Below, piece by piece: positions 7,868 through 14,773 of a DNA stretch of 14,954 nucleotides. Location of the stretch: positions 28,782-43,735 of the forward strand of contig PCBE01000066.1 in NCBI GenBank assembly GCA_002731295.1, read 5' to 3'. The notes under the pieces are model-generated. The model did not search any database, was not told the DNA's origin, and was given only the letters and a program-made list of their open reading frames with translations. This DNA comes from Acidiferrobacteraceae bacterium (GTDB lineage: Bacteria > Pseudomonadota > Gammaproteobacteria > Arenicellales > UBA868). A program made the translations under genes and the position numbers. Within the stretch, counting starts at the first letter, position 1. Each line of letters opens with the position of its first letter.

Positions 7868-8173
7868 AGTGTGCGGACCTGATGTAACTTAGATGGAGCG
7901 ACCAGCCACTCAGGCATGAGGTTTCACCTGCAGGCGGGTGTATCTGCCTGTCCGCTAAAGCGGGGAGAGACAGTCTCACAAAGCGCGTTATCTTAAGTCG
8001 GGTCAATCTATAGGGCAAAAATTCTGGCTCTATTTTTGTTCAATAGACACAACTTTTTCGCAGTGCTTTCGCGTGTAATTGCCGATATATCAACTATAGA
8101 TGCATTTGTGCTCATGAAACACCCACAGTCTGTGTAGAATATGCGCCCTTTTGCCGGATGATGACTAGCCGAC
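7868..8173. promoter_or_regulatory. 306-base divergent intergenic region between the ABC exporter and the citramalate-type synthase
   Basis: No gene or RNA family is recognised here. The half near the exporter holds two small inverted repeats, CAGGC/GCCTG (7931-7935 and 7946-7950) and CCGC/GCGG (7952-7955 and 7960-7963), which could form a leader structure in the exporter mRNA. The half near the synthase (about 8000-8110) is AT-rich, as expected of promoters. A TAGAAT at 8135-8140 is a plausible -10 box for the synthase, giving an untranslated leader of roughly 27 bases, but the matching -35 (TCATGA at 8112-8117) is poor. Both genes must start transcription here because they diverge. I checked for common riboswitch cores (glycine, TPP, cobalamin) and for a leucine- or isoleucine-rich leader peptide and saw none. 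Confidence 0.5.
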
Positions 8174-9742
8174 ATGACTGAGTCCCGACAGGTCCTACTG
8201 ATGGATACGACCCTGCGCGATGGCGAGCAGACGCAGGGGGTTTCTTTCTCTCCTGAAGAGAAGGTCAGTATCGCACGAGGGTTACTACAGAGCCTAAAGT
8301 TAGATCGGATAGAGGTTGCATCTGCAGGTGTGTCCTATGGTGAAAAACAGGCGGTGACTCAGATTCACGAATGGGCAGCTGACAATGACTGCCTCGAGCG
8401 GGTTGAAGTGCTTGGATTTACAGATCACCAGCGAAGCGTGGATTGGCTGGTCAGTGCTGGTGGCCGCGTGCTCAACCTGCTTACCAAGGGAAGCGAAAAA
8501 CACTGCAGGGAGCAGCTCAGGAAGTCTCTTGATGAACACATCGCTGATATCGAGCGGACAATCGACTATGCCAAGACGCAGCAACTTCTGGTCAATGTCT
8601 ATCTGGAAGATTGGTCGAACGGTTATCGAGACAGCCGTGATTATGTCTACAGAATTACCGAAGCACTCGCAGAATCCGAGGTGGTGCACGTGATGCTGCC
8701 TGATACGCTGGGTGTAATGAGTCCCCAAGAAGTATTCGAAAGCGTCGGCGATATGTGTAGCCGCTATCCCGGACTCGCATTCGATTTTCATCCCCACAAC
8801 GATTATGGCCTGGCCACCGCCAATGCGATGATGGCTGTCCAGGCGGGTGCGCGCTCTATACACGTGACCGTAAATTGCCTCGGGGAGCGGGCCGGAAATG
8901 TTTCGCTGGCAGAAGTGGCGGTGGTCTTACGGGACAAACTCGGGATGAGCCTGCGGCTGGACGAATCCAAGATTCATGCACTCAGTCAGATGGTCGAGAA
9001 CTTTTCAGGAAAACGGGTGGCGGCGAATTCACCGGTGGTGGGCAACGATGTGTTTACTCAGACCAGCGGCATACACGCTGATGGCGACAATAAGGGTGGT
9101 CTCTACCAGACCGAGCTGAGTCCCGCTCGATTCGGACGAAAACACAGTTACGCCCTTGGCAAGATGAGCGGGCGGGCTTCTTTACTCAAGAATCTGGAGG
9201 ACCTCGGTCTTGAACTCTCCCCGGAAAATCAACAGAAGGTGCTGGAGAGAATTGTTGAAATTGCAGACACCAAAGCGACCATTACCCCTGAGGATTTACC
9301 TTTTATCATCGCCGATATTCTGGAAAGCAGGGATTTTCAGCACATCGAGTTATTGAATTGTTCGATAACCAGTGGACTTGAAATCGAATCGACAGCCAGT
9401 ATTCGGGTTCGGGTGGGCAACGAAATCCATAAGGCGTCCGGGTCAGGCAATGGTGGGTTCGATGCGTTTGCAACCGCAATGAAAAGCGTGTTGGATCCTA
9501 TCGGGTTTTCTCCTCCAAAATTGGCAGATTTTGAAGTCCGTATACCCAAGGGGGGCAGTTCAAACGCCCTGACCGAGTGTTTTATCACTTGGGATGACGG
9601 TCACGACAGCTTTAAGACGCGCGGGGTACACGCCAATCAAGTCTTTGCTGGTATTAACGCAACCCTTCGAATGCTGAACCTAGTGATGCATCGGCAGACC
9701 GAAGGTAAAGAGCACTCGTCTCCACTGGCAAGACCCGAGTGA
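8174..9742 (+). CDS. cimA: (R)-citramalate synthase (2-isopropylmalate synthase family)
   Basis: This 522-residue cytoplasmic enzyme condenses acetyl-CoA with a 2-oxoacid, the first step of branched-chain amino acid synthesis. The TIM-barrel part (1-about 320) has R15-D16 in TTLRDGEQ, E145, T178, the metal-binding HPHND (H206, H208) and H301 in SGIHADG. The LeuA-type regulatory domain covers about 385-505. Recalled against Leptospira interrogans CimA, the pyruvate-pocket residues Leu81, Leu104 and Tyr144 correspond to L80, L103 and Y143 with a constant offset of one. Isopropylmalate synthases carry polar residues there. The isoleucine-site residues Tyr430, Asp431, Leu451, Tyr454 and Ile458 correspond to F429, D430, L450, F453 and I457, which suggests feedback control by isoleucine. 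Automated annotation may say 2-isopropylmalate synthase. The family is certain; the citramalate assignment rests on an alignment from memory. No strong ribosome binding site is visible before the ATG. Confidence 0.78.
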   Translation: MTESRQVLLMDTTLRDGEQTQGVSFSPEEKVSIARGLLQSLKLDRIEVASAGVSYGEKQAVTQIHEWAADNDCLERVEVLGFTDHQRSVDWLVSAGGRVLNLLTKGSEKHCREQLRKSLDEHIADIERTIDYAKTQQLLVNVYLEDWSNGYRDSRDYVYRITEALAESEVVHVMLPDTLGVMSPQEVFESVGDMCSRYPGLAFDFHPHNDYGLATANAMMAVQAGARSIHVTVNCLGERAGNVSLAEVAVVLRDKLGMSLRLDESKIHALSQMVENFSGKRVAANSPVVGNDVFTQTSGIHADGDNKGGLYQTELSPARFGRKHSYALGKMSGRASLLKNLEDLGLELSPENQQKVLERIVEIADTKATITPEDLPFIIADILESRDFQHIELLNCSITSGLEIESTASIRVRVGNEIHKASGSGNGGFDAFATAMKSVLDPIGFSPPKLADFEVRIPKGGSSNALTECFITWDDGHDSFKTRGVHANQVFAGINATLRMLNLVMHRQTEGKEHSSPLARPE

Positions 9743-9754
9743 GTGCGTTACTCA
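9740..9754. repeat. Short hairpin in the convergent cimA/leuB gap
   Basis: TGAGT and ACTCA with a 5-base loop begin on the synthase stop codon and lie within the 22-base convergent gap region. A stem of five pairs without T-runs is a weak candidate for a bidirectional terminator. Confidence 0.25.
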
Positions 9755-9764
9755 GGCCCCGGTG

Positions 9765-10874
9765 TCAGTTGTCAACGGGTTGTTTCCCGAGTTCAGTTGC
9801 TACCCGGTCACCAAACTCAGCAGTACTGATCTTTTTCTCGGATTTACCTCGCCGTGCTAAATCGGGTGTCGTATAACCTGCAGCAAAGACGCTTTGCATA
9901 GCCCGCCAGAGATTGCGCGCCTCGCTCTCCATGCCAAAGCTCATTTCCAGCATCATGGCGACAGAACCAATCATTGAATAGGGGTTGGCAATACCCTGGC
10001 CGGCGATATCGGGTGCCGATCCGTGGGAGGGTTCGTAGTAGGACTTTTCAGGTCCCACACAGGCCGATGGCATCAGCCCCAGCGACCCGAGAATACCGCC
10101 GCCCTGATCACTGAGAATATCGCCAAACATGTTTTCCATCACCATTACATCGAAACTGGCCGGATCGAGACACAGGTAGGTGGCGGCCGCATCGACCAGG
10201 ACGTGTTTCACCTCAATATCAGGATAGCTCGGACGGACTTCCTCGACAATCTCATTCCACAAGACGCTGGATTTGAGCACGTTGCTCTTGTGGATATTGT
10301 GGAGTACTTTCTTGCGTTTGCTGGCGAGCTGAAACGCCACCTCGAGGACACGGCGGATCTGGTCTTCGTTGTATTCCAGCATTTCGTGAACATAGCGTCT
10401 TCCCTGGTCATCGACTCCGCTCTTTTTGCTGCCAAAATAAAGTCCACCAACCAGTTCACGAATAATGATCAAATCTATGCCATCACCGATCACTTCCGCC
10501 TTGAGTGGGGAGAAATGGGCCAGGCTGCGCGGTAGGTATACCGGTCGAAAATTGGCGTAAGTATCATAGCGCCGCCGCATGGGTAACAATGCGCCGCGTT
10601 CAGGTTGTTCATCCACCGGGATTGTTTTTGAATCTTCGTGGTTCAGTCCGATGGTCCCTTTAAGGATGGCATCAGCCTGATCACAGATGGCTACTGATTC
10701 TTCCGGAAAAGATTTGCCGGTCTCAAAGTAGGCCGATGCACCAAACAAAGCCGGTTTCAGATCAAAAGTGACTGTATTTCGGGATTCAACGAGGCGCAGT
10801 ATCTTGACCGCTTCGTCCATGATTTCAGGTCCGATACCGTCACCGGCCAGCAGTGCAATAGTGTAAGTAGACAT
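9765..10874 (-). CDS. leuB: 3-isopropylmalate dehydrogenase-family enzyme (LeuB-like)
   Basis: This 369-residue NAD-dependent, metal-requiring beta-decarboxylating dehydrogenase is cytoplasmic and close to the normal LeuB length. The motif GDGIGPE is at 11-17. By alignment with Thermus LeuB from memory, the malate-moiety binding residues are R100, R110, R139, Y146 and K196, with metal ligands D228, D252 and D256, and the NAD motif GSAPDIAG is at 285-292. All are present, so it should be active. The side-chain-reading segment is unusual: residues 76-92 do not resemble the usual GGPKWD region, and the spacing between E92 and R100 is one residue longer than standard. The usual VDKANVL appears as IHKSNVL. 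It could oxidise 3-isopropylmalate, or 3-methylmalate made via citramalate, or both. GAGGC precedes the ATG by 4 bases. It converges on cimA and lies 128 bases downstream of the SAF oxidoreductase in the same direction. Confidence 0.85.
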   Translation of the reverse strand: MSTYTIALLAGDGIGPEIMDEAVKILRLVESRNTVTFDLKPALFGASAYFETGKSFPEESVAICDQADAILKGTIGLNHEDSKTIPVDEQPERGALLPMRRRYDTYANFRPVYLPRSLAHFSPLKAEVIGDGIDLIIIRELVGGLYFGSKKSGVDDQGRRYVHEMLEYNEDQIRRVLEVAFQLASKRKKVLHNIHKSNVLKSSVLWNEIVEEVRPSYPDIEVKHVLVDAAATYLCLDPASFDVMVMENMFGDILSDQGGGILGSLGLMPSACVGPEKSYYEPSHGSAPDIAGQGIANPYSMIGSVAMMLEMSFGMESEARNLWRAMQSVFAAGYTTPDLARRGKSEKKISTAEFGDRVATELGKQPVDN

Positions 10875-10963
10875 GTGTGCCTCATTCAGATTGTTGTAGA
10901 AACACCGGAAATGGCGTACTACCGCGCATTGTAACGTTGCAGCATGCCCGGTTCACAATGATG

Positions 10964-10993
10964 GCCGGCGCAGTTCAGATGAAAATCGCCGGC
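10964..10993. repeat. GC-rich inverted repeat after the SAF-domain oxidoreductase
   Basis: GCCGGCG (10964-10970) and CGCCGGC (10987-10993) are perfect inverted copies separated by 16 bases, beginning 9 bases after the oxidoreductase stop in its reading direction. No T-run follows on the minus strand. It could be a weak or factor-assisted terminator or an mRNA-end stabilising hairpin between the oxidoreductase and leuB. Confidence 0.4.
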
Positions 10994-11002
10994 AAAGGCG
11001 TT

Positions 11003-12349
11003 CTAAAGACGATCCGAAAATGCAACTTCCATTTCCCGGCGGGCCCGAACGGCGGTGTCGTTGTCATCGAATTCTACGTCTGCCCAGCGCAGGGTTGAAC
11101 CTGCAGCAACATTGCAACGCATCTTGATATCTGCTGCCAACCCAAGCGGCAGAGCGCCCCGTTCGATTGAGTCTGCAGCGGGCATTTGTTGACCCCATAC
11201 GCAATGCCCTCCCTCACCATCGAGCATTTGACCCGCAGTCAAAGCGTGTTTGGCTGTTGCGACTACGTCTGAATAGAAACCTTTGGGGCACCCGGTGGGT
11301 TCACCCCGGAGCACTACCGAGGCGACAGAGACGCCAAGTTCCATCCCGATCATGTGGGTGGGTCGATACAGGGCGGCGTAGCGTCCAGTCGAGTCCTGTA
11401 GCATGTGGTATTCACGAAAACACTGCTGCGCATAGTCTCCAGCACCTTCGACCACCACGTAGGTGCCCATGGCCAGATGATGTGGTACCGGTTCACCACT
11501 GCGTGTGAGGGATGACACCACCTCGGTGGTGCCGCGCCGACTGAGCATGCCACCATCTTCTGAAGGCTTGCAGACGTTTGCCAGATCGAATCGGGAACTG
11601 GGCGGGAAGCCCAGGCCGTTATGCTGTGGGGTCAGTCCGGTGGTGTTACAAACAGCGCTCATCTCGATGCCTGACTTACTGCCATCGAGAAACGAATTGA
11701 ACATTTTCATATTGATGCTGGTGGGGTCGTCAATTTCCAGGTACTGCTGCAGTACCTCCCACACGCTATCAGGGGTAAGTTCATGGTAGGACGGGTGATA
11801 ACGTGTACCTTTGCCCGCACAAACAACTTCAAAGCCGCAGGTCCGCGCCCAGTCGACATGTTCACAGATCAGAGCTGGTTGATCACCCCACGCGAGGCTG
11901 TAGACCACGCCCGCAGCTTGGGCTTCCCGGGCCAGCAGGGGGCCGGCAACTACATCAGCTTCTACATTGACCATAACAATATGATGCCCTGCAGTGATCG
12001 CCCGCCGGCAGTGGTGAATGCCGGCTGTGGGGATGCCTGTCGCCTCAACGACAACATCGATCTCGTTGAGGTCGATTAGCTGGTCAGCATCTTCAGTGAG
12101 CCAGGTTGAGCCCTTTGCCATAGCATCAGTCGGGTTGCGGGCTGCGTATTGCTCGGCTGTCCAGCCAGCCGTCGCGAGCTGTTTCATTGCTCTTGCCGGG
12201 TCGAGATCAGCAATACCAACAATATGGATTCCCGCTGTTTGGCGGGCCTGCGTGAGATACATGGTGGCGAATTTGCCGCACCCTATGAGAGCAACGCGGA
12301 TCGGATGATCCGTGCGGACTCTCTCACTCAACAGAAACGACAGATTCAT
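11003..12349 (-). CDS. NAD(P)-dependent oxidoreductase with C-terminal SAF domain, substrate unknown
   Basis: This 448-residue predicted cytoplasmic protein starts with a Rossmann fold: VALIGCGKFA at 19-28, an acidic end of strand two at IADLD (46-50) suggesting NAD preference, and VVVEATGIP at 99-107. The layout recalls homoserine dehydrogenase and Gfo/Idh/MocA N-terminal domains. The middle (about 150-345) is a dimerisation or catalytic region I do not recognise by name; it has a K-G-T-R-Y-H-P segment at 180-186 and conserved-looking histidines. Residues about 363-425 look like an SAF domain (AKHALTAGQMLD... through LPLGLAADIK... to LRWADV), a fold shared with sialic acid synthases, altronate dehydratases and FlgA; this explains why relatives get called flagellar FlgA-like. 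The function is not known to me; a sugar-acid or hydroxy-acid dehydrogenase is a guess. A strong GAGGAGA lies 4 bases before the ATG, 55 bases behind djlA, so cotranscription with djlA is likely. Confidence 0.75.
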   Translation of the reverse strand: MNLSFLLSERVRTDHPIRVALIGCGKFATMYLTQARQTAGIHIVGIADLDPARAMKQLATAGWTAEQYAARNPTDAMAKGSTWLTEDADQLIDLNEIDVVVEATGIPTAGIHHCRRAITAGHHIVMVNVEADVVAGPLLAREAQAAGVVYSLAWGDQPALICEHVDWARTCGFEVVCAGKGTRYHPSYHELTPDSVWEVLQQYLEIDDPTSINMKMFNSFLDGSKSGIEMSAVCNTTGLTPQHNGLGFPPSSRFDLANVCKPSEDGGMLSRRGTTEVVSSLTRSGEPVPHHLAMGTYVVVEGAGDYAQQCFREYHMLQDSTGRYAALYRPTHMIGMELGVSVASVVLRGEPTGCPKGFYSDVVATAKHALTAGQMLDGEGGHCVWGQQMPAADSIERGALPLGLAADIKMRCNVAAGSTLRWADVEFDDNDTAVRARREMEVAFSDRL

Positions 12350-12353
12350 GGAA

Positions 12354-12360
12354 TCTCCTC
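12354..12360 (-). promoter_or_regulatory. Strong ribosome binding site of the SAF-domain oxidoreductase
   Basis: GAGGAGA on the minus strand, 4 bases before the ATG at 12349. It is the best Shine-Dalgarno match in the window and fixes the start. Confidence 0.65.
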
Positions 12361-12404
12361 GGTCTCAAATTGTCAGTGACTGGGACATCGGTAAGGTCTG
12401 GGGC

Positions 12405-13187
12405 TCAGGCTGTATTTTTGCGATGGTCTCGTACTTGTTCCCAGGCGCTTCGGATCTCCTGTGTTTTTTCTGTCGCCAGCTTGACCATCTCTTCGGGAAC
12501 ACCCTTGGCGACCAGCTTATCGGGGTGATGTTGGTTCATCAGACGACGGTAGGATTTCTTGATCTCGGCGTCGGAATCGTCCTTTGACGCGCCCAGTATC
12601 TTGTAGGCCTGATCTATTGATCGAGCAGGCTTACTACCGACGTGACCAGCGGTGCCGCTTATTAGATTGATTAGATTTTCAACTTCCGACTGATCAAAGC
12701 CCAGCACGTCCGCGGCATGAAGGAGAATCGAGTTTTCTTGGGGATCGAGCCGACCATCAGCCATGGCGGCCTGAACCTGAATCTCAATAAACATCCTCAG
12801 CACAGTTGTGCGGCGCTGACATTCGTTGCGGAACTGATGGAGCACATCGTTTAGGGGAAAGTCGGTGTGCTTACCTTGATCGAACAGATCGATAGCGGCT
12901 TTTCGCTGTTGCTTGTCCAAACGCATCTGGTCCATCAGGCTTTTCGCCATCTGGATCTCTTGTTGGGAGACCTGGCCATCGGCCTTGGCGATATGCCCCA
13001 TGACTGAGAAAGTGGCCGTGAAAAAAGCGAGCTGGATCCGTTCCTGGTCACCGGGTAGGGCGCGCATACCAGCGCCACGCCGGTTCGCATCAAACTGGTG
13101 CCCCAGAGTCGTGCCGAGTAGAGCACCGAGCGGCCCACCCATCATGAAGCCCAGCGTTCCACCGATCAGTTTGCCCCACCATGCCAT
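12405..13187 (-). CDS. djlA: DjlA-type DnaJ-like membrane co-chaperone
   Basis: This 260-residue protein is anchored in the inner membrane by a glycine-rich N-terminal segment (about 5-30, LIGGTLGFMMGGPLGALLG), followed by a TerB-like helical domain (about 48-175, with acidic motifs KADGQVS and MADGRLD) and a C-terminal J-domain (about 192-258). The J-domain has the essential H221-P222-D223 that stimulates the DnaK ATPase. Order and length match DjlA of E. coli (271 residues), a DnaK co-chaperone linked to envelope stress signalling. The start at 13187 is chosen because AGGGGA lies 7 bases before it and the membrane segment follows at once. A longer frame from 13220 adds eleven residues without a better site. 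It sits 88 bases downstream of gor and 55 bases upstream of the SAF oxidoreductase, all in one direction. Confidence 0.9.
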   Translation of the reverse strand: MAWWGKLIGGTLGFMMGGPLGALLGTTLGHQFDANRRGAGMRALPGDQERIQLAFFTATFSVMGHIAKADGQVSQQEIQMAKSLMDQMRLDKQQRKAAIDLFDQGKHTDFPLNDVLHQFRNECQRRTTVLRMFIEIQVQAAMADGRLDPQENSILLHAADVLGFDQSEVENLINLISGTAGHVGSKPARSIDQAYKILGASKDDSDAEIKKSYRRLMNQHHPDKLVAKGVPEEMVKLATEKTQEIRSAWEQVRDHRKNTA

Positions 13188-13194
13188 CGTAGTT

Positions 13195-13200
13195 TCCCCT
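13195..13200 (-). promoter_or_regulatory. Ribosome binding site deciding the djlA start
   Basis: AGGGGA on the minus strand, 7 bases before the ATG at 13187. It supports the internal ATG over the upstream in-frame start at 13220. Confidence 0.6.
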
Positions 13201-13255
13201 GTTACCTTTTGTTCAAACAACAGTGTACAGAATAGGATCTGAAATGGAATTCCTC

Positions 13256-13270
13256 AGTAGTGTCTCTACT
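13256..13270. repeat. Short hairpin just after gor
   Basis: AGTAG and CTACT with a 5-base loop lie 5 bases after the gor stop codon in its reading direction. The stem is only five pairs and no T-run follows, so termination here is doubtful. Confidence 0.25.
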
Positions 13271-13275
13271 CACAT

Positions 13276-14628
13276 TCAACGCAGCGTGACCAGTTCTTCA
13301 GCGGCAGTAGGATGGATCGCGACAGTGTTGTCAAAATCGGTTTTTGTTGCACCCATTTTCAGGGCCACCGCAAACCCCTGAATGATTTCGTCTGCAGCCT
13401 GTCCAATCATGTGGCAGCCAACCACCTTTTCTTTGGGACCAACGACAATCAGTTTGACCACCGTCGCTGGTTTCTGCTGGCTAACTGCGTACTGCATGTT
13501 GGTGAATCGACTCTGGTAGACCTTGACGCCGTCTTCACCGTGTTGGGCTCTGGCCTGTTCTTCGGTCAGTCCGACGGTGCCGATAGGCGGATGTGAAAAG
13601 ATCACCGTGGGAACATTTGTATAGTCAAGGTGGGCATTAGCGTGGCCACCATATAACCGATCTGCCAGCCGGCGGCCGGCAGCTATTGCGACCGGGGTCA
13701 GGGCTTGTCTGCCGGTGACATCACCCACAGCGTAGACCCCGTCTACATTGGTACACTGATACTTATCCGTTGGAATGAAGCCCTCGGTATCAACCTGTAC
13801 ACCGGCGTGATCGAGGTTTAGATCCGCCGTTAATGGTTCCCGCCCTATCGCCCACAAGACCGAATCGAACCCAGTGGTGGTTTGATCAGCATCGTGAAAT
13901 ATGCTGAGTGTGCCGTCCGGCTCAGTACGGATTTCCTGCAAACGAACCTCGGTCAGTATTTTGATGCCCGCGGCCCGCATTTCTGTCATGAGGGTGTCGC
14001 CAAGGGTTGCGTCGAACTCTTTCAGCAACGTCTTCTTGCGAAGCAGCATGGTCACCTCAGTTCCCAGGCTGTTCAGTACGCCGGCCAACTCGGTAGCGAT
14101 ATAGCCGGCACCGACGACCAGCGTGGACTGCGGCTGATGGCCGAGTTCAAAAAACCCATCACTGGTGATTCCCAGTCGGGCGCCCGGTATATCCGGGACA
14201 GTGGGACGACCACCTGTTGCGATGAGTATGTGATCGGCCTGCAACTCATGGTCATCGACCCGTACGGTGTGTGGGGCATGAAACGACGCCCAGCCGGTGT
14301 ACAGGGAGACCCCTGAAGCATCGAGGTTTTTCTTATAGATTCCGTTGAGGCGCTGAACGTATCCATCCCGAGCTTTTGTTATGGTCGGCCAGTCGAAGTT
14401 ATTGCTCGCAACCGAAAACCCGTAGTCCGGAGCTTGACGGATGACCTCGGCGACATGCGCGGTGTTCCACATCACCTTTTTGGGCACACAGCCAACATTG
14501 ACACAAGTGCCCCCGAGACGGTGAGCTTCGATCAGCGCTGTCCGCGCGCCATGTTCCGCAGCTCTGCGGGCGGCAGCAATGCCTCCGCTGCCGCCGCCGA
14601 TGACTAGAAAGTCGTATCGTTCAGTCAT
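13276..14628 (-). CDS. gor: Glutathione reductase (NADPH)
   Basis: This 450-residue cytoplasmic flavoprotein is the same length as E. coli glutathione reductase. It regenerates reduced glutathione from the disulfide using NADPH. FAD motif GGGSGG is at 11-16, the redox-active disulfide C42-VNVG-C47 follows, the NADPH-binding Rossmann motif GAGYIA is at 173-178, and the catalytic base is H439 in HPTAAEE near the C-terminus. The NADPH phosphate contacts, Arg198 and Arg204 in E. coli, correspond to R197 and K203, so NADPH preference is kept with a conservative change. The absence of a mercuric reductase N-terminal domain and the presence of glutathione-type active-site spacing argue against MerA or dihydrolipoamide dehydrogenase. 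The start is supported by AGGA 6 bases before the ATG. It diverges from prlC and is the first gene of a same-strand run with djlA and the SAF oxidoreductase. Confidence 0.93.
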   Translation of the reverse strand: MTERYDFLVIGGGSGGIAAARRAAEHGARTALIEAHRLGGTCVNVGCVPKKVMWNTAHVAEVIRQAPDYGFSVASNNFDWPTITKARDGYVQRLNGIYKKNLDASGVSLYTGWASFHAPHTVRVDDHELQADHILIATGGRPTVPDIPGARLGITSDGFFELGHQPQSTLVVGAGYIATELAGVLNSLGTEVTMLLRKKTLLKEFDATLGDTLMTEMRAAGIKILTEVRLQEIRTEPDGTLSIFHDADQTTTGFDSVLWAIGREPLTADLNLDHAGVQVDTEGFIPTDKYQCTNVDGVYAVGDVTGRQALTPVAIAAGRRLADRLYGGHANAHLDYTNVPTVIFSHPPIGTVGLTEEQARAQHGEDGVKVYQSRFTNMQYAVSQQKPATVVKLIVVGPKEKVVGCHMIGQAADEIIQGFAVALKMGATKTDFDNTVAIHPTAAEELVTLR

Positions 14629-14773
14629 GTTGTGTCCTGTGCGCTATCCAAGATGATCGAAAACCAACAGTTGGGTGCCGAATGATAGAGTAAAGTCAGT
14701 TTACATGAGGGCGTGTATAAACACTCGCTGGAGGCGTGACTGTGCAATTGTGTGTTTGGCCTGAGGCTGCGTG
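14629..14773. promoter_or_regulatory. Divergent gor/prlC intergenic region
   Basis: These 145 bases must hold the start signals of both genes. A TATAAA at 14716-14721 and an imperfect repeat GTGT-ATAA-ACAC at 14713-14724 are visible, but no properly spaced -35 could be assigned on either strand. TGAGG at 14762-14766, 7 bases before the prlC ATG, is a good ribosome binding site. Confidence 0.4.

Noticed and set aside
7900..8000. Glycine-type riboswitch in the exporter leader
   Set aside because: GGGGAGAGAC on the plus strand looked suggestive, but the conserved aptamer core does not follow and the stems are too short on both strands.
8106..8140. Promoter pair TTGTGC (8106-8111) with TAGAAT (8135-8140)
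   Set aside because: The spacer would be 23 bases, too long for a normal sigma-70 promoter. Only the -10-like box is mentioned.
8300..8863. 187-residue open frame on the minus strand opposite the synthase gene
   Set aside because: It lies wholly inside a well-supported gene with intact catalytic motifs, and its translation shows no recognisable domain, so it is a shadow frame.
10023..10535. 170-residue open frame on the plus strand opposite leuB
   Set aside because: It is antisense to conserved LeuB motifs. His/Val-rich composition is typical of a mirrored frame, and it has no ribosome binding site of note.
10964..10993. Calling the GCCGGCG/CGCCGGC inverted repeat a rho-independent terminator
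   Set aside because: No T-run follows on either strand and the loop is 16 bases, so it is listed only as a repeat.
13188..13220. Longer djlA start at 13220
   Set aside because: It adds eleven residues ahead of the membrane segment and overlaps the good AGGGGA ribosome binding site that serves the ATG at 13187.
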